Positions 60,231 through 61,553 of a stretch of 61,553 bases of DNA are shown one piece after another. Origin of the DNA: Beroe ovata (lineage: Eukaryota > Ctenophora > Nuda > Beroida > Beroidae); the NCBI GenBank assembly GCA_946803715.1, contig CAMPET010000040.1, positions 263,889 through 325,441 of the forward strand, in the 5' to 3' direction. The notes under the pieces are model-generated. The model saw only the letters and a program-made list of their open reading frames with translations, did no database searches and was not told the DNA's origin. Numbering within the stretch: position 1 is the stretch's first letter; each line of letters begins with the position of its first letter. Position numbers and translations under genes: made by a program.

Positions 60231-61480
60231 CTAAAATGAGATAATTATTCCTCATTTTCTAGCACAATCTGCACTGGATCAGGATGATGCATCACGTCAC
60301 TCGGGCAGATCATTATGATGTTAATGATGTCACAAGCTAGCTGGTTAACTTCGACTATCAGTCAGGGGAGGGAATATAGGTAATCGTAGATAACCAGTAT
60401 CCCTATTATTAGGGATACCCACGATGCAAATCGGGGTGGGGAAAGCTGGGCGAAATAGTGATATGAGGGGTTAATCGGATAACTTCGATAAACGAAGAAG
60501 GTTACAATGTTCGCACGAGATTCGTTAATAGGATGTTAAAAATGGAGGCAATAAAAATCTGTGTGACGTAAGTGATAGTTCATGCCAATTATCAGTTGAT
60601 CGAGTACGTTCATTTTAGCAACGGAGTCACTAACTGGTAGCGAAAGTGTTGCTGTTAGCAACAGATCCAGTTGCTATGGCAACTCGAGACTCTTGAAACG
60701 TGGGGAGGGGTTTCGAAATCAGGAGACTCACTCAACCAATAAATATCAGAGCTCTCTCTCACCCGTCTAAAGAGCCGTAACACTTTATAAGGAAGAGAAC
60801 ATGTAAACTGTGACGCGCAAAGTAAATTCCTCTCCTCCAATGCAGTATACGTACTACGAAAATTAATATTTAGCATAAAAATAACATTATTCTTCACGGG
60901 GAAACAGTAACGACGCACGAGCAGTATGATAATAAGGATTCACACGGAAAATAACCGTCGTCACCGAGTGCAGAGCGACTGAGCGACTGACAGAGGAAGT
61001 GAATTTTATCGAAAAATCCGATGGATTCACTGAGAAATTGAAACAGGATTTGGCGCCTGAAAATTCAATTATTTTCGATGTCTTGTGGTTATGTATCGTA
61101 TCAAGCCAGATAGAATCGGGCGACAGATTGAATTCACATTCCCTTGGGATAGATAGAGAATGTATGGGTGCAGGGCGCCAGGGCATATTATAACAGTGGG
61201 ATGTAGACTTGAAGGGGTGTTTATGTAAGGAGCTTCAAACCGCAGAGTACAGAAACATTGAAATTCTTTCGCTCTTGCACGTGCAATTTTCCTCGTGAGT
61301 CGTGTTGATAAATTTGTAGCCAAAACGCACGATTTAAAACGCATACATTCATTGATACGCAAATTACAGTACTCTAATTGCACAGTAAAATGCCAAACAA
61401 GGACGGTCAGTCATCTTCACATGAGACCCTGCCCAGCGGACTCATTGATGACTTACAATCTCAGTATCACGCTTCACAAT
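60231..61480. other. intergenic, nothing certain
   Basis: An X-box-like GTTGCTATGGCAAC at 60670-60683 is the only notable motif. No supported exon was found. Confidence 0.5.
60670..60683. promoter_or_regulatory. X-box-like GTTGCTATGGCAAC
   Basis: One base from the palindromic RFX X-box consensus GTTGCCATGGCAAC. Similar words occur at 1369 and at 36512 (GTTGCCATGACAAC). Function is inferred from motif resemblance only. Confidence 0.3.
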
Positions 61481-61553
61481 AAACACACACACACAAACAC
61501 ACACAAACACACAGACACACGTACACACGTACACACACACACACACACAGAAA
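61481..61553. repeat. (CA)n microsatellite at window end
   Basis: CACACA tract with AAAC and GTAC interruptions running to the last bases. Confidence 0.95.

Noticed and set aside
1-61553. tRNA or rRNA genes
   Set aside because: I looked for B-box-like GGTTCGANTCC cores with matching acceptor stems and for conserved rRNA blocks and saw none. A covariance-model search would be decisive.

Overview
The window is animal nuclear DNA: AT-rich, intron-rich and full of simple repeats. It encodes a seven-cysteine TGF-beta/BMP-type ligand, a rhodopsin-type GPCR, a PCP4/PEP-19-like IQ peptide and many housekeeping genes with canonical GT-AG introns. The ligand and the GPCR do not fit a familiar bilaterian subfamily. 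A non-bilaterian or other divergent invertebrate (a sponge, for example) is plausible but not proven. High heterozygosity is suggested by contig ends that overlap at roughly 95% identity and were left unmerged.

Layout. 0.6-1.1 kb: three RasGEF-domain exons (+), cut by a single N at 1119. 1.1-12.6 kb: no recognised gene; it holds microsatellites, a 56-bp perfect palindrome and an unmerged contig overlap around the N at 8016. 12.6-15.3 kb: TGF-beta superfamily ligand (+), first exon not found. 17.4-24.8 kb: complete 24-exon glucosidase II alpha subunit gene (GANAB, -); my exon set totals 2865 nt and keeps frame to 954 aa. 25.2 kb: last exon of an ATP synthase subunit k gene (DAPIT/USMG5, -). 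An N at 25674 follows, and then the same GANAB-DAPIT block again (25.7-32.0 kb), truncated and with a 4-nt frameshift in one exon. This is best read as the other haplotype left unmerged. 32.2-39.1 kb: ABHD11-like hydrolase, WDR12 and a TPR protein, all on the minus strand. 39.8-41.6 kb: 172-bp satellite with a 799-N gap. 43.0-43.4 kb: PCP4-like gene (-). 49.3-50.4 kb: ABHD12-like lipase (+). 51.0-53.5 kb: six-exon GPCR (-). 56.2-58.4 kb: four copies of a 546-bp tandem repeat. The remainder is intergenic.

The genes form no operon or pathway cluster. They cover ER glycoprotein quality control (GANAB), mitochondrial ATP synthase (DAPIT), ribosome biogenesis (WDR12), lipid/ester hydrolysis (ABHD11, ABHD12) and signalling (RasGEF, TGF-beta, GPCR, PCP4-like).

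The most unusual signal is the word TTGACACC (GGTGTCAA on the other strand). By eye it occurs about 40 or more times, against about 2 expected by chance. In three unrelated genes (GANAB, the TPR gene, the PCP4-like gene) whole introns, from donor to acceptor, are built from degenerate tandem copies of TTGACACCACT. That raises the possibility of repeat-derived, introner-like introns.
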